Counted from the stretch's first letter, positions 1 through 8,438 are shown. The stretch: 41,832 nt of DNA from an uncultured Eubacteriales bacterium (GCA_902774025.1 CACYGY010000054.1:1-41832), one strand, 5' to 3'. Numbers and translations: made by a program. Notes: generated by a model from the sequence alone, not told the origin.

Positions 1-842
1 GCAGACAGGAACTGGAGAAGGCCGGATGGGCAGTGGAAACGATGGCTGTCACCCCGGACGGACGTGTTGATCTTCAGAAACTGGAAGAGCAGCTGAGTTC
101 CGACGTACGACTCCTTGTGATTATGCAGGTCAACAATGAGACCGGGGCGGTACAGCCGTTGGAAGAGATTACGCGACTGAGGGACCGCCTCAGTCCGGAA
201 TGCAGCATCCATGTGGATGGCGTACAGGGATTCCTCAGGTGCCCGGTCGCGTTTAACCGTCTCAGGATTCAGTCCTACGCTTTATCGGGACATAAGATTC
301 ACGCCCTGAAAGGAATCGGTGCCCTGATCTTCCGGAAAGATCATGCCCTGAGTCCCTGTGTCTGGGGTGGAGGTCAGGAATATGGTCTGAGATCAGGCAC
401 GGAGAACACACCCGGAATCCTTTCTCTGGGGACAGCAGTGGCTTCTTTCCCGAAGGATGCGCCGGAGAGAATGCGGGCGATGAAAGTCCGACTGTGGGAG
501 CAGATCCGGGCCAGAATTCCCCGGGCTGTGGTGAATGGTCCGGAACCTTCGGGGCCCGTATCCGCACCGCACATCCTGAATGTGTCCCTTCCGCCCGTTC
601 GCTCCCAGACGATGCTGTTTGCTCTGGAGGGTGAGGGAATATATGTTTCTGCCGGGTCCGCCTGTTCAAGTCACAGGCAGAAACTGTCTCCTGTACTCAG
701 TGCCATGGGAATCCGGGGCGAAAGAGCTGATTGTGCCATCCGTTTCAGTTTCTGTCCTGATAATCGCATGGAGGATATGGATACCGTTGCTGAGGTGATT
801 GCCAGACAGTACGCTGTCCTGGGCCAGTATACGAGAAGATGA
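1..842 (+). CDS. Cysteine desulfurase, NifS/IscS-type (5'-truncated by window edge)
   Basis: This is the C-terminal part of a PLP-dependent cysteine desulfurase. The enzyme takes sulfur from L-cysteine as a protein-bound persulfide and hands it to an acceptor. The frame is open from the first base, so the true start lies upstream. The PLP-binding lysine is visible in the SGHKIH motif (codon at 294-296). The catalytic cysteine sits in the GSACSSH loop (codon at 663-665). An aminotransferase class V small domain follows. The gene ends 9 bases before thiI. In many Bacillota a dedicated desulfurase (NifZ type) is paired with ThiI and supplies its sulfur, so I infer that this copy serves tRNA 4-thiouridine and possibly thiamine synthesis rather than general Fe-S assembly. 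Family assignment is firm; the partner role is inferred from position. Confidence 0.93.
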   Translation, partial: RQELEKAGWAVETMAVTPDGRVDLQKLEEQLSSDVRLLVIMQVNNETGAVQPLEEITRLRDRLSPECSIHVDGVQGFLRCPVAFNRLRIQSYALSGHKIHALKGIGALIFRKDHALSPCVWGGGQEYGLRSGTENTPGILSLGTAVASFPKDAPERMRAMKVRLWEQIRARIPRAVVNGPEPSGPVSAPHILNVSLPPVRSQTMLFALEGEGIYVSAGSACSSHRQKLSPVLSAMGIRGERADCAIRFSFCPDNRMEDMDTVAEVIARQYAVLGQYTRR

Positions 843-851
843 GGATAAGAT

Positions 852-1997
852 ATGGACGAACTGCTGCTGGTGCGTTACGGGGAGATTTTTCTGAAAGGGC
901 TGAATCGGCCTTTTTTCCTGAAAACCCTGGTTCGGAATGTGAAGGACGCGGTCCATGAATTCGGGGCCCGGGTCTGGCTGAACGATGGAAGAATTTTTAT
1001 CAGCGGCTTTCAGGATATGGAGGCATGCGCGTCCCGGGTGTGCCGGGTCTTTGGAATACACAGCGTGTGCCCCGCCGTGGAAATGGACAAAGGTGATTTT
1101 TCCGAAATCACGAAAAAGGCCGTGGAGCTCATGAACGGGCTGAGCGGATCTTTCAAGGTCAGCGCGCGACGTTCCGACAAACAATACCCCATGAATTCTC
1201 CGGAGATCAACGGAGCCATTGGGCACGCGGTTCTGGAGGGCTGTCCTCAGCTGAAAGTGGATCTGCATCATCCGGATCATGTACTGAATGTGGAGATCCG
1301 TGACAGAGCGTATCTGTACGTCAGAGTGATTCCTGCTGTGGGGGGGATGCCTGTAGGGACCAGCGGAAAAGCAGCGCTCCTCCTCTCCGGCGGCATCGAT
1401 TCCCCAGTGGCTGGCTACATGATCGCCAAGCGGGGTGTGGAAATAAGCGGGGTGCATTTTCATTCGTACCCCTATACATCGGACAGGGCAAGAGAAAAGG
1501 TGATCGATCTTGCCAGAATCCTCTCGGAGTATACCAGAGGGATGAAACTCTACATTATTCCCTTCACAAGGATCCAGATGCTGATTCACGAGAAATGTCC
1601 GGAGGATTACACGACTCTGATCATGCGCAGGTTCATGATGAGGATTGCCCAGAAATGCGCTGAAAGGGAGTCTGCCAGAGCACTTATAACCGGTGAATCC
1701 ATCGGGCAGGTTGCCAGTCAGACCATGGAGGCGCTCTGCACCACGGACGCGGTCGCGGACATGCCGGTGTTCCGTCCGCTGATCGGCTTTGACAAGAGCG
1801 AGATCATAGAGATCGCACGGAAGATCGGAACCTACGAGGTTTCCTCCCTGCCCTATGAGGACTGTTGCACAGTGTTCACCCCGCGCCATCCTGTGACGCA
1901 TCCCCGTCCGGATAAGGTGGCGGAGGCTGAAGCTGTCCTGGATGTGGAGGCATTGGTGCAGGAAGCCGTGGATCATGCGGAGATTCTTACCGTCTGA
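852..1997 (+). CDS. thiI: tRNA 4-thiouridine synthetase ThiI (short form)
   Basis: ThiI adenylates uridine 8 of tRNA and replaces its oxygen with sulfur. In many bacteria it also feeds sulfur to thiazole synthesis. The 381-residue protein has an N-terminal ferredoxin-like/THUMP region (about residues 1-165) and a PP-loop ATPase domain whose signature SGGIDS is at residues 179-184. A CCTVFTPRHP stretch lies near the C-terminus. The C-terminal rhodanese domain of the enterobacterial enzyme is absent, as is usual in Bacillota, so sulfur must come directly from a desulfurase; the gene just upstream fits that need. A GAGGATAAG ribosome site precedes the ATG. The two genes are 9 bases apart and surely cotranscribed. 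Confidence 0.95.
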   Translation: MDELLLVRYGEIFLKGLNRPFFLKTLVRNVKDAVHEFGARVWLNDGRIFISGFQDMEACASRVCRVFGIHSVCPAVEMDKGDFSEITKKAVELMNGLSGSFKVSARRSDKQYPMNSPEINGAIGHAVLEGCPQLKVDLHHPDHVLNVEIRDRAYLYVRVIPAVGGMPVGTSGKAALLLSGGIDSPVAGYMIAKRGVEISGVHFHSYPYTSDRAREKVIDLARILSEYTRGMKLYIIPFTRIQMLIHEKCPEDYTTLIMRRFMMRIAQKCAERESARALITGESIGQVASQTMEALCTTDAVADMPVFRPLIGFDKSEIIEIARKIGTYEVSSLPYEDCCTVFTPRHPVTHPRPDKVAEAEAVLDVEALVQEAVDHAEILTV

Positions 1998-2034
1998 GAG
2001 AATGTGGAAAAATGTGAATTGATCCGGTTCTGTC

Positions 2035-2063
2035 TTGTCACCGTTCGGGCAAAGTGCTATCAT
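2035..2063 (+). promoter_or_regulatory. Sigma-A-type promoter for pgk
   Basis: TTGTCA (2035-2040) and TATCAT (2058-2063) are separated by exactly 17 bases, in the gap between thiI and pgk. No terminator is seen after thiI, so pgk probably has both read-through and its own promoter. Confidence 0.65.
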
Positions 2064-2139
2064 GCCCATGGAATTGTGGACGTCTGCGTCAACAGCAGAG
2101 ATACTGCATCATTTCAACAGAAGGAGTGTGTCATTCATC

Positions 2140-3342
2140 ATGGCCAAAAAGACAATTGACGACATCCAGGTAACAGGGAAGAGGGTTCTTGTCCGCTGTG
2201 ATTTCAACGTGCCTATGAAGGAAGGCAAGATCACCAACGACAAGAGGATTGTGGCGGCTCTGCCCACCATCCAGAAGCTGATCAAGGACGGCGGAAAAGT
2301 GATTCTCTGCAGTCATCTGGGCAAGCCCTCCAACGGACCGGAAGCAAAATATTCCCTTGCTCCTGTGGCTGCCCGTCTGAGCGAGCTGCTTGGTCAGAAA
2401 GTGATCTTTGCTGATGACGACAACGTAGTGGGCGAGAATGCCAGAGCAGCCGTTGCCAGCATGAAGAATGGCGATGTGGTTCTGCTTCAGAACACTCGTT
2501 TCCGCAAGGAAGAATCCAAAAATGTGGAGACCTTCTCCAAAGAGCTGGCGACCCTGGCGGATTGCTATGTGGATGATGCCTTTGGTTCCTGCCATCGCGC
2601 TCACTGCTCTACGGCCGGTGTGACCGCCTTTACTTCCCCCAATGTGGCCGGTTACCTGATCGGGAAGGAACTGTCCATCATGGGCAAGGCCCTTGAGAAT
2701 GCGGACCGTCCCTTCGTGGCCGTTCTCGGCGGCGCCAAGGTTGTGGACAAACTGAACGTCATCAGCAACCTCCTGGAAAAGGTGGATACTCTGATTATTG
2801 GCGGTGGTATGGCCTTTACCTTCCTCAAAGCCAAGGGCTATGGTGTCGGCCGTTCCCTTCTGGATGAGAGCAAGGTCGAATACTGCGCTGAAATGATGAA
2901 GAAGGCGGAAGAAAAGGGTGTGAAACTTCTTCTGCCCGTGGATACTGTCTGCGTGAAGAGCTTCCCGGATCCCATAGATGCTCCAGTGGAAACTGTTGTG
3001 GTATCGGCGGATGCCATCCCTGAGGATATGGAAGGTGTGGATATCGGCCCTGCGACCCGTGAACTGTATGCGGAAGCCGTGAAAGGCGCGGCCACCGTGG
3101 TCTGGAATGGACCCATGGGCGTGTTCGAGAATCCCACCCTGGCTGCCGGAACCCTTGCGGTTGCTCAGGCCATGGCTGACAGCAAGGCTGTGACCATCAT
3201 CGGCGGTGGTGACAGTGCTGCAGCCGTGGAACAGATGGGTCTGGCGGACCGGATGACGCATATCTCTACCGGCGGCGGCGCGTCGCTCGAGTATCTGGAA
3301 GGGAAGACACTGCCTGGCGTAGCTTGCCTTGATGACAAATAA
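2140..3342 (+). CDS. pgk: Phosphoglycerate kinase
   Basis: Transfers the acyl phosphate of 1,3-bisphosphoglycerate to ADP in glycolysis. The 400-residue protein has the family hallmarks in order: RCDFNVP with the downstream basic substrate site near the N-terminus, GGAKVVDK at the hinge, [17 protein letters not shown], and the nucleotide-binding GGGDSAAA near the C-terminus. The frame is open back to 2035, but ATG 2140 (MAKKTID) is the natural start. It matches the usual Pgk N-terminus and lies after an AAGGAG at 2121-2126, a rather long spacing of 13 bases. It has its own promoter and is followed by a hairpin and then tpiA, forming a lower-glycolysis unit. gap and gpmI, frequent neighbours in Bacillota, are not here. 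Confidence 0.97.
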   Translation: MAKKTIDDIQVTGKRVLVRCDFNVPMKEGKITNDKRIVAALPTIQKLIKDGGKVILCSHLGKPSNGPEAKYSLAPVAARLSELLGQKVIFADDDNVVGENARAAVASMKNGDVVLLQNTRFRKEESKNVETFSKELATLADCYVDDAFGSCHRAHCSTAGVTAFTSPNVAGYLIGKELSIMGKALENADRPFVAVLGGAKVVDKLNVISNLLEKVDTLIIGGGMAFTFLKAKGYGVGRSLLDESKVEYCAEMMKKAEEKGVKLLLPVDTVCVKSFPDPIDAPVETVVVSADAIPEDMEGVDIGPATRELYAEAVKGAATVVWNGPMGVFENPTLAAGTLAVAQAMADSKAVTIIGGGDSAAAVEQMGLADRMTHISTGGGASLEYLEGKTLPGVACLDDK

Positions 3343-3349
3343 TCATACG

Positions 3350-3382
3350 AGGCGTTCCCGCTGTGGAGTGGGAACGCCTTTT
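3350..3382 (+). terminator. Terminator-like hairpin between pgk and tpiA
   Basis: A perfect 10-bp stem (3350-3359 with 3370-3379, loop of 10) is followed by only four T residues. tpiA starts 30 bases later and has no clear promoter of its own. The hairpin may therefore act as a partial terminator or RNA-processing/stability element that sets the pgk:tpiA ratio. Confidence 0.6.
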
Positions 3383-3411
3383 CAGGATGAAAGATAAAAG
3401 GAGGAAATCAT

Positions 3412-4164
3412 ATGCGTAGACCTGTGATTGCCGGTAACTGGAAGATGAACAAGACCCCCGCGGAAGCTTCTGCTCTCGTGGAAGAACTGAAGCCCCTGGT
3501 CAAAGAGGCCAACTGTGATGTTGTTGTTTGCGTGCCTGCGGTGGATTTTTCAGCTGTCAGCGCGGTCATTGAAGGGAGCAACATCCATCTGGGTGCCCAG
3601 AATGTGCATTTCAAGGACAGCGGAGCCTATACCGGCGAGCTTTCTGCCGCCATGCTCAAGGAAAGCGGCGTGGAGTATGTTATCATCGGCCACAGTGAGC
3701 GTCGCCAGTACTTTGGCGAGACGGATGCCACGGTGAATCAGCGCGTGACTGCAGCTGTGAAGGCAGGACTCAAGCCCATTATCTGCGTGGGCGAAAAGAA
3801 AGAGGAAAGGGAAGCCGGGTATACGGATCCCCTGGTAGCCTATCAGACGTTAATCGCGCTGACTGGACTGACGGGCGAAGAGGTGAGTGATGTTATTATT
3901 GCCTATGAACCTGTGTGGGCCATTGGAACCGGGCTGACGGCTACGGATGAGCAGGCCAATGAGACCATCGGAGTGATCCGCAAGGCTGTTGCAGGTCAGT
4001 ATGGCCAGGAAGTTGCCGACAAGGTCCGCATCCAGTACGGTGGATCCATGAAGCCCTCCAACGTGAAGGGTTTGATGGCACAGCCCGAGATTGACGGAGG
4101 GCTCATCGGAGGCGCTTCTCTGAAAGCCGCTGATTTTTCCGCAATCGTCAATTTTGATCGCTGA
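3412..4164 (+). CDS. tpiA: Triosephosphate isomerase
   Basis: Interconverts dihydroxyacetone phosphate and glyceraldehyde 3-phosphate. At 250 residues it has the normal family length, a single (beta/alpha)8 barrel. The catalytic set is visible: N9 and K11 in NWKMN, H94 in IIGHSERR, and E166 in YEPVWAIGTG. The C-terminal phosphate-binding loops YGGSMKP and GGLIGGASL are intact. ATG 3412 is preceded by a strong AGGAGG at 6 bases. It follows pgk through a weak terminator-like hairpin and is followed after 21 bases by the degraded amidohydrolase, so all three probably share one transcript. Confidence 0.97.
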   Translation: MRRPVIAGNWKMNKTPAEASALVEELKPLVKEANCDVVVCVPAVDFSAVSAVIEGSNIHLGAQNVHFKDSGAYTGELSAAMLKESGVEYVIIGHSERRQYFGETDATVNQRVTAAVKAGLKPIICVGEKKEEREAGYTDPLVAYQTLIALTGLTGEEVSDVIIAYEPVWAIGTGLTATDEQANETIGVIRKAVAGQYGQEVADKVRIQYGGSMKPSNVKGLMAQPEIDGGLIGGASLKAADFSAIVNFDR

Positions 4165-4185
4165 TCGGACAGGAAGCGACAGGAT

Positions 4186-5132
4186 TTGCTGATACGGGAT
4201 GCCTCCGTCTGGGATGGGTATGGATTTATACGGGGTCAGGATATCCGGCTTTTCAACGGATGTGTTCATGAAGCGGGTGTGAGTTTTAAAAAAGCCTTTA
4301 CGAGGAGGAGCGGGACCTGAAGGGAGACTTCCTCCTCCCCGGATGGCTTGAACTACGCTCGGAAGCCATCCCGACGGAAGACGTGGTGACGATGCGAAGA
4401 GCGGTACGTGATCTTTCCGTTTCTCTCTGCATGCATGGATTTGCAGGTTTCTGTCCGGTCCTTCCGGCTGCCTCCATGGACAAAACGGTCACGGCTCTGA
4501 ATACCCTTCGGGAAATGGTACAGTTTCCTCCTCCGAAAGGTGCTTCCGTACGGGGTGTCTGGCTGGAGGAATCTCGTGTGTCTGAACAGATTCTGAATTC
4601 CGTTGCCGTCACGGAAACCGGATACCGTCAGGTGTTTGAGCTGTTTCCGAGGGGGCACGAGGTGAGGTACACGAAGAAACAGATCGTCCAACGGTTTGAT
4701 CAGGGACTGGGCCTTTTTATGGAGCATGATATTGGAGAGGGACGTCTTTCAGACCTGACCTGTCGCTCCGAAGCCTGGATTTTCGTGGAATAGGCTCTGC
4801 TGAAAGACAGGCAGCACCGAAAAGAGATGCTGGAATGGCTGGTCCGGGAGGGGGATGCATTTCTTGAGCCGTACTTTCGGGATGCAGCTCTGATTTCCTT
4901 TGAATTTCCGGGTATCGGGTTTTCCGCAGAAACCTGGAAAAGGACGTTCGCAGGGCACGTGTTCACGGACCTGATCCGTGGCGGCATGTCCATGGATCAG
5001 GCTGTTCATGTCTGCTTTTCCACACTCGCAAAATGGCTGGACCGGTCGGCAGATGGGGCTGTTCTGCCAGGATGCAGGACACCTCTGACAAGATGGAATC
5101 CACGGCTTTCCGCTGTGGAAGGGATTGAATGA
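4186..5132 (+). pseudogene. Degraded amidohydrolase, NagA-like
   Basis: The reading begins at TTG 4186, behind AGGAAG at 4171. It gives LLIRDASVWDGYGFIRG, which looks like the N-terminal strand of an amidohydrolase such as N-acetylglucosamine-6-phosphate deacetylase. This frame runs to TGA 4318-4320. Slipping back one base in the A6 run at 4288-4293 joins it to a second frame that reads EEERDLKGDFLLPGWLELRS, where a real enzyme has LPGFIDxHxH. The second frame is interrupted by an in-phase TAG at 4791-4793 and then continues to 5132. Its end (TFAGHVFTDLIRGGMSMDQA and on) matches the family's TLAGS...GVSLxEAV...G.PG pattern. The metal-binding HxH is absent, and the centre is shorter than a typical deacetylase of about 380 residues. 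I read it as a decaying gene. The exact parent family is an inference. Confidence 0.6.
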
Positions 5133-5142
5133 TGTCCGGAAT

Positions 5143-5181
5143 AAAGAACCCTGCTCCGTTCTTGCGGCGCAGGGTTCTTTT
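5143..5181. terminator. Bidirectional terminator between the amidohydrolase remnant and udk
   Basis: A perfect 12-bp stem (5143-5154 with 5169-5180) lies between two convergent genes. T residues flank it on the plus side and A residues on the other, so it can stop transcription from both directions. Confidence 0.85.
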
Positions 5182-5183
5182 CA

Positions 5184-5804
5184 TCAAGCAAGCCTGTTCA
5201 GTTCGGACTGGACATAACCGAAAAGGATATCCACGATTCTTGCGTTTTTGCCTCCACCGGCCACAATGACGTCAGCATGGCTGATATAGCCTTTGATGTA
5301 CTGTTCATACATGGGGCGCACTGTGGTGATGTACTGTCTGGCAATCCCGTCGATTTCGCGTCCGCGTTCCTTGATATCCCGCTCAATACGGCGAAGAAGA
5401 CATATGTCGGGATCGACTTTCATATACAGCTTCAGATACATCTGATCCCGAAGACGTTCGTCATAAAAACAATGAATGCCTTCCAGGATCAGTACGTCTC
5501 TGGGCCTGATCAGTTCTGTGGAATCCGCGCGCCGGTGAAGTGTGAAATCATACTGTTTCCGGGTGATGGGCTGTCCGTTCATCAGGGTGGTGATATCCGA
5601 AAGAAGAAGATCGTGATCGAAGATTCCCGGTTCATCGTAATTCAGCAGACGCCTCTCGTCAGGACTTAAATCAGGATGGTCCAGATAATAGGCATCCTGT
5701 TGCAGAACGAAACACCTGTCGCCAAGACGGGCGCGCAGAGACTCGGCCAGTGTGGACTTACCACTGCCGCTTGCTCCGCAGATTCCGATAAACAGCAAAC
5801 GCAT
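5184..5804 (-). CDS. udk: Uridine kinase
   Basis: Phosphorylates uridine and cytidine in pyrimidine salvage. The 206-residue product starts MRLLFIGICGASGSGKST, with the P-loop at residues 10-18. It continues with the family markers QQDAYYLD, NYDEPGIFDHDLL, YDFTLHRR, ILEGIHCFYD and the lid segment RRIERDIKERGRE. The length is typical for bacterial Udk. An in-frame GTG directly precedes the ATG; I prefer ATG 5804 because GGAAGG abuts the GTG. It lies behind yajC on the same strand, separated by a terminator hairpin, so some read-through or an unseen promoter must drive it. Confidence 0.95.
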   Translation of the reverse strand: MRLLFIGICGASGSGKSTLAESLRARLGDRCFVLQQDAYYLDHPDLSPDERRLLNYDEPGIFDHDLLLSDITTLMNGQPITRKQYDFTLHRRADSTELIRPRDVLILEGIHCFYDERLRDQMYLKLYMKVDPDICLLRRIERDIKERGREIDGIARQYITTVRPMYEQYIKGYISHADVIVAGGGKNARIVDILFGYVQSELNRLA

Positions 5805-5831
5805 CACCCTTCCGTCATTGGCAGGATAAAG

Positions 5832-5863
5832 AAAAGACCGCTGGAGATATGGACCAGCGGGTC
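5832..5863 (-). terminator. yajC terminator (minus strand)
   Basis: On the minus strand, CCGCTGG and CCAGCGG extend to a stem of about 10 bp with one bulged base (5835-5844 with 5853-5863). It is followed by TTTTCTTT, just past the yajC stop. Confidence 0.75.
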
Positions 5864-5871
5864 TGGAAGGA

Positions 5872-6273
5872 TCAGTTCAAAGCTTCGGAGTCGTTTTCAA
5901 TGGAAACCTCTTCCACGCTACGGATGGCCCAGCGGGCGACAACCATGGTCATATTCTGATTACCCACGGAAAGGGTAATGGTGTCATCCTTGATCTGCGT
6001 AATCGTGCCGTAAATACCCCCGATGGTGCAGATTCGATCGGAGACCTTCAGATTATCCAGCATCTCCTTGACCTTTTTATCCTTCTTCCGCTGAGGCCTG
6101 ATCAGAATGAAATAGAAAACCACAAAAATCAACACCATGGGAAGGAACGTGGTCACGATCATAGCAACCGGACTTGCTTCCGGAGCGACTTCTGCTGTCT
6201 CTGCAGCGGTCTGAGCGGCTGTATTCTCCGCAAGGGCGACAGAAAGCCCGAACAGGCGATCCAAGATAGTCAT
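5872..6273 (-). CDS. yajC: Preprotein translocase accessory subunit YajC
   Basis: A small single-span membrane protein that associates with SecDF and the SecYEG translocon. The 133-residue product has an alanine-rich N-terminus, a transmembrane segment around residues 34-56 (MIVTTFLPMVLIFVVFYFIL) and the diagnostic RPQRKKDKKVKEML. A small beta domain follows (LKVSDRICTIGGIYGTITQI...). A good AAAGGAG ribosome site precedes the ATG. It has its own promoter and terminator. It is not next to tgt or secDF as often seen, and sits alone with udk. Confidence 0.95.
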   Translation of the reverse strand: MTILDRLFGLSVALAENTAAQTAAETAEVAPEASPVAMIVTTFLPMVLIFVVFYFILIRPQRKKDKKVKEMLDNLKVSDRICTIGGIYGTITQIKDDTITLSVGNQNMTMVVARWAIRSVEEVSIENDSEALN

Positions 6274-6305
6274 TGCATAATCTCCTTTGCTAGATATCGC
6301 AGGTG

Positions 6306-6334
6306 ATTATATCAGACTTGAGGTGAAGACACAA
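6306..6334 (-). promoter_or_regulatory. Promoter for yajC
   Basis: On the minus strand, TTGTGT (6329-6334) and a consensus TATAAT (6306-6311) are separated by 17 bases, shortly upstream of the yajC ribosome site. Confidence 0.8.
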
Positions 6335-6818
6335 GGGGAGATTCCTGCCTTTCAGGGTCAGGACACAGGGGCATATTGTCGGTAGATTCGACACGAACCA
6401 AATGAGGTCAATGGAATCTGCAATTCTCTTCCTTTTCTTTCTCAGGTGCAATAATACACTTCAGGTCCGGTCCGGAGGACGTTTGCCGGACATCATCACG
6501 GATTCTCCCATAGAGCTGCACCCGAAAAGCGGGAGCATGGTACTCTTTCAGATAAAAATATGTTCACGAGGCAATTCTCTCTGAACTTCAATCTTCCTGT
6601 ATCTGCAGGGTATGCCCTTTCAATCGTCCGGGGATCTGAATCAGGCAGTTCCAGGTGATCCCTGTATGATCCGGGACAGTGGAACTGTACTTCCTAATAT
6701 TTTCTGCTGTTTTTCTCCCACAGAGTCTATTCATCGGTTTTCTGTGTCCATGAATCCTGCGGAGGCGGGAATCCCGGGCGACGGAAACAGTGTGACGCAG
6801 ACCGGGATTTCCGGTTCA

Positions 6819-6847
6819 TTGCATCCTGTCCTGACCGGTGCTATACT
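6819..6847 (+). promoter_or_regulatory. Promoter for the CorC-like gene
   Basis: TTGCAT (6819-6824), a 17-base spacer and TATACT (6842-6847) lie 55 bases before the TTG start of the next gene. Confidence 0.75.
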
Positions 6848-6902
6848 TAACACGCCGGCTTGATCTGTCCGGCGGATTCTGATAATTCAGGGGTGATTTT
6901 TT

Positions 6903-8252
6903 TTGTCTGGCGACCCATTGGGAGGTCCGATATGTCTGGTGATTCTGCTGATCTTTCTGCATGCGTGGAGCGCTTCTGTTGAGCGTGCGCTGGAACTGTT
7001 TCCGGATCATTCATCCAGGGGAGAATGGCCTGAGGAAGACAGGATTGCAAGCGCGTGCCGCAATGTTGTGGAACATTCCGGAGCATCCCAGCTGTCGCTG
7101 CGCGTCTTCCGATCACTCTGCGGAATGCTCGCTGCCGGTCTGACCGCATATTTCCTCGCGCCTTACTGCACACGCTGGATCACACAGGGAAACGGTCAGC
7201 CTACCTGGGGGATGATGTGCCTTCGAATCCTCCTGACAGAAATCTGTCTTTTGCTGATTATACGGATTTTTGCGTGTTCTCTTCCCCAGCGACTGGCAGC
7301 GAGAAGGCCGGAACGTGTTCTGCGCCGCTGGGTCTCCGTTCTTGTCCTCCTGAATGGGATGATGAAGCCCCTGACCTTCTGTATTGAGAAATGTACCCGT
7401 CTACTGCTCCGTCTGCGTGGAATCGATCCTGATTATACGGGGGCCGAGGTTACGGAAGACGACATTCTCCAGATGGTGGACATGGGTGAGGAAAGTGGTT
7501 CCATCGAGGAGAACGAGAAGGAAATGATTGAGAACATTTTTGAGTTCAACAATCTGACAGCGGAAGAAGTCATGACCCACAGAACAGATGTGACACTGAT
7601 TGCACTGGACGATTCACCCGAAACGATTCTTCAGACTATTCGTGAATCCGGACTGAGCCGTTTTCCCGTGTATGGCGAGGACATGGATGACATTGTGGGT
7701 ATTCTGAACACCAGGGATTATCTGATGAATATCTGCGGTGAACATCCCCAGCCTCTTCGGGCAATTCTCCGCCAGCCGTATTTTGTTCCCGAGCATGTCC
7801 AGGCGGATGTTCTGTTCCGGAATATGCAGAGAAGCAAGGTTCATATGTCGGTTGTGATCGATGAGTACGGCGGTATGAGCGGAATTGTGACCATGGAGGA
7901 TCTGCTGGAACAGATTGTGGGCAATATCTATGATGAGTTTGATCCACAGGCGGAGACTGAAATAGTCCGGCTTGAAGACAACCTGTGGCGTATTTCCGGT
8001 TGGACACAGCTTTCCGCCATCTCCGAGTCTCTCGGGGTCAGCCTGCCTGAGAGTGACGATTTTGACACCCTGGGCGGACTGATCTTTTCTCAGCTGACGA
8101 CGATTCCCGGAGATGGAACCCATCCTGAGGTGGATGTTTACGGGTTACATATACGAGTCGAGGAACTGAGAGAACACAGGGTGGAACATGCGCTCGTTTC
8201 CAGACTGACCTCCGAGGAAGAAAAAGAGGCGGATCACGGTTCTGAACCGTGA
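6903..8252 (+). CDS. CorC/HlyC-family membrane protein with CBS pair (CNNM-like)
   Basis: Belongs to the family of CNNM/CorC proteins implicated in Mg2+ or other divalent cation transport. The 449-residue product has several hydrophobic segments in residues 1-150. An acidic stretch MGEESGSIEENEKEMIENIFEF typical of the family follows at about 198-219. Then come a CBS pair (about 220-340, beginning VMTHRTDVTLIALDD) and a C-terminal CorC_HlyC domain (about 355-435). The N-terminal membrane part is more divergent from DUF21 than usual, with a charged non-hydrophobic insert at about 28-60. The start is TTG 6903, supported by AGGGGTGAT 6 bases upstream; no ATG is better placed. It is monocistronic, with its own promoter and terminator. 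Confidence 0.85.
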   Translation: MSGDPLGGPICLVILLIFLHAWSASVERALELFPDHSSRGEWPEEDRIASACRNVVEHSGASQLSLRVFRSLCGMLAAGLTAYFLAPYCTRWITQGNGQPTWGMMCLRILLTEICLLLIIRIFACSLPQRLAARRPERVLRRWVSVLVLLNGMMKPLTFCIEKCTRLLLRLRGIDPDYTGAEVTEDDILQMVDMGEESGSIEENEKEMIENIFEFNNLTAEEVMTHRTDVTLIALDDSPETILQTIRESGLSRFPVYGEDMDDIVGILNTRDYLMNICGEHPQPLRAILRQPYFVPEHVQADVLFRNMQRSKVHMSVVIDEYGGMSGIVTMEDLLEQIVGNIYDEFDPQAETEIVRLEDNLWRISGWTQLSAISESLGVSLPESDDFDTLGGLIFSQLTTIPGDGTHPEVDVYGLHIRVEELREHRVEHALVSRLTSEEEKEADHGSEP

Positions 8253-8255
8253 TCC
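8231..8255 (+). other. Perfect 11-bp hairpin overlapping the CorC-like stop codon
   Basis: Bases 8231-8241 pair perfectly with 8245-8255 around a 3-base loop. The stem includes the last six codons and the TGA stop. The terminator hairpin follows 6 bases later, giving tandem hairpins at the 3' end of the message. Confidence 0.8.
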
Positions 8256-8261
8256 TGCAGA

Positions 8262-8285
8262 CCGGCTGAACAGCCGGCCTTTTTT
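8262..8285 (+). terminator. Terminator of the CorC-like gene
   Basis: CCGGCTG (8262-8268) pairs with CAGCCGG (8271-8277), with the central pairs probably open as loop. The run CCTTTTTT follows, ending at 8285. Confidence 0.85.
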
Positions 8286-8354
8286 GCCTGAATGTGTCCT
8301 TTTCTGATGCAATGCATGAAAAAACAGTGGGTATGGGGCATGATACCGTTGCGG

Positions 8355-8383
8355 TTGACATCAGAGATGGAATGGCATAAGAT
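8355..8383 (+). promoter_or_regulatory. Strong promoter for the SdrD-like gene
   Basis: A consensus TTGACA (8355-8360), a 17-base spacer and TAAGAT (8378-8383), 55 bases upstream of the ATG at 8439. Confidence 0.85.
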
Positions 8384-8438
8384 TTGAAAGCAGACCGATA
8401 ATCTGTGTATTCTGTCGTTTGGCTGGAGGACATTTTGC

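Larger units (their letters stand above)
6274..6902. other. 629-base stretch without a recognised gene
   Basis: This gap lies between the divergent yajC and CBS-protein genes. It contains the two promoters listed separately at its ends. The 450 or so bases between them hold only short open frames with no ribosome site, no recognisable motif and poor codon character. I found no T-box, known riboswitch core, tRNA or obvious repeat. It could hold an unrecognised small RNA or the eroded remains of a gene. Confidence 0.5.

Noticed and set aside
4791..4793. UAG read as pyrrolysine or by programmed read-through
   Set aside because: No pylT/pylS or methyltransferase context is in the window, and the same gene has a second lesion and has lost its metal site. 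Decay explains it better.
6402..6863. Two small plus-strand genes in the 629-base gap
   Set aside because: The open frames (6402-6584 and 6612-6863) have no ribosome site, no motif and proline/serine-rich, non-native composition.
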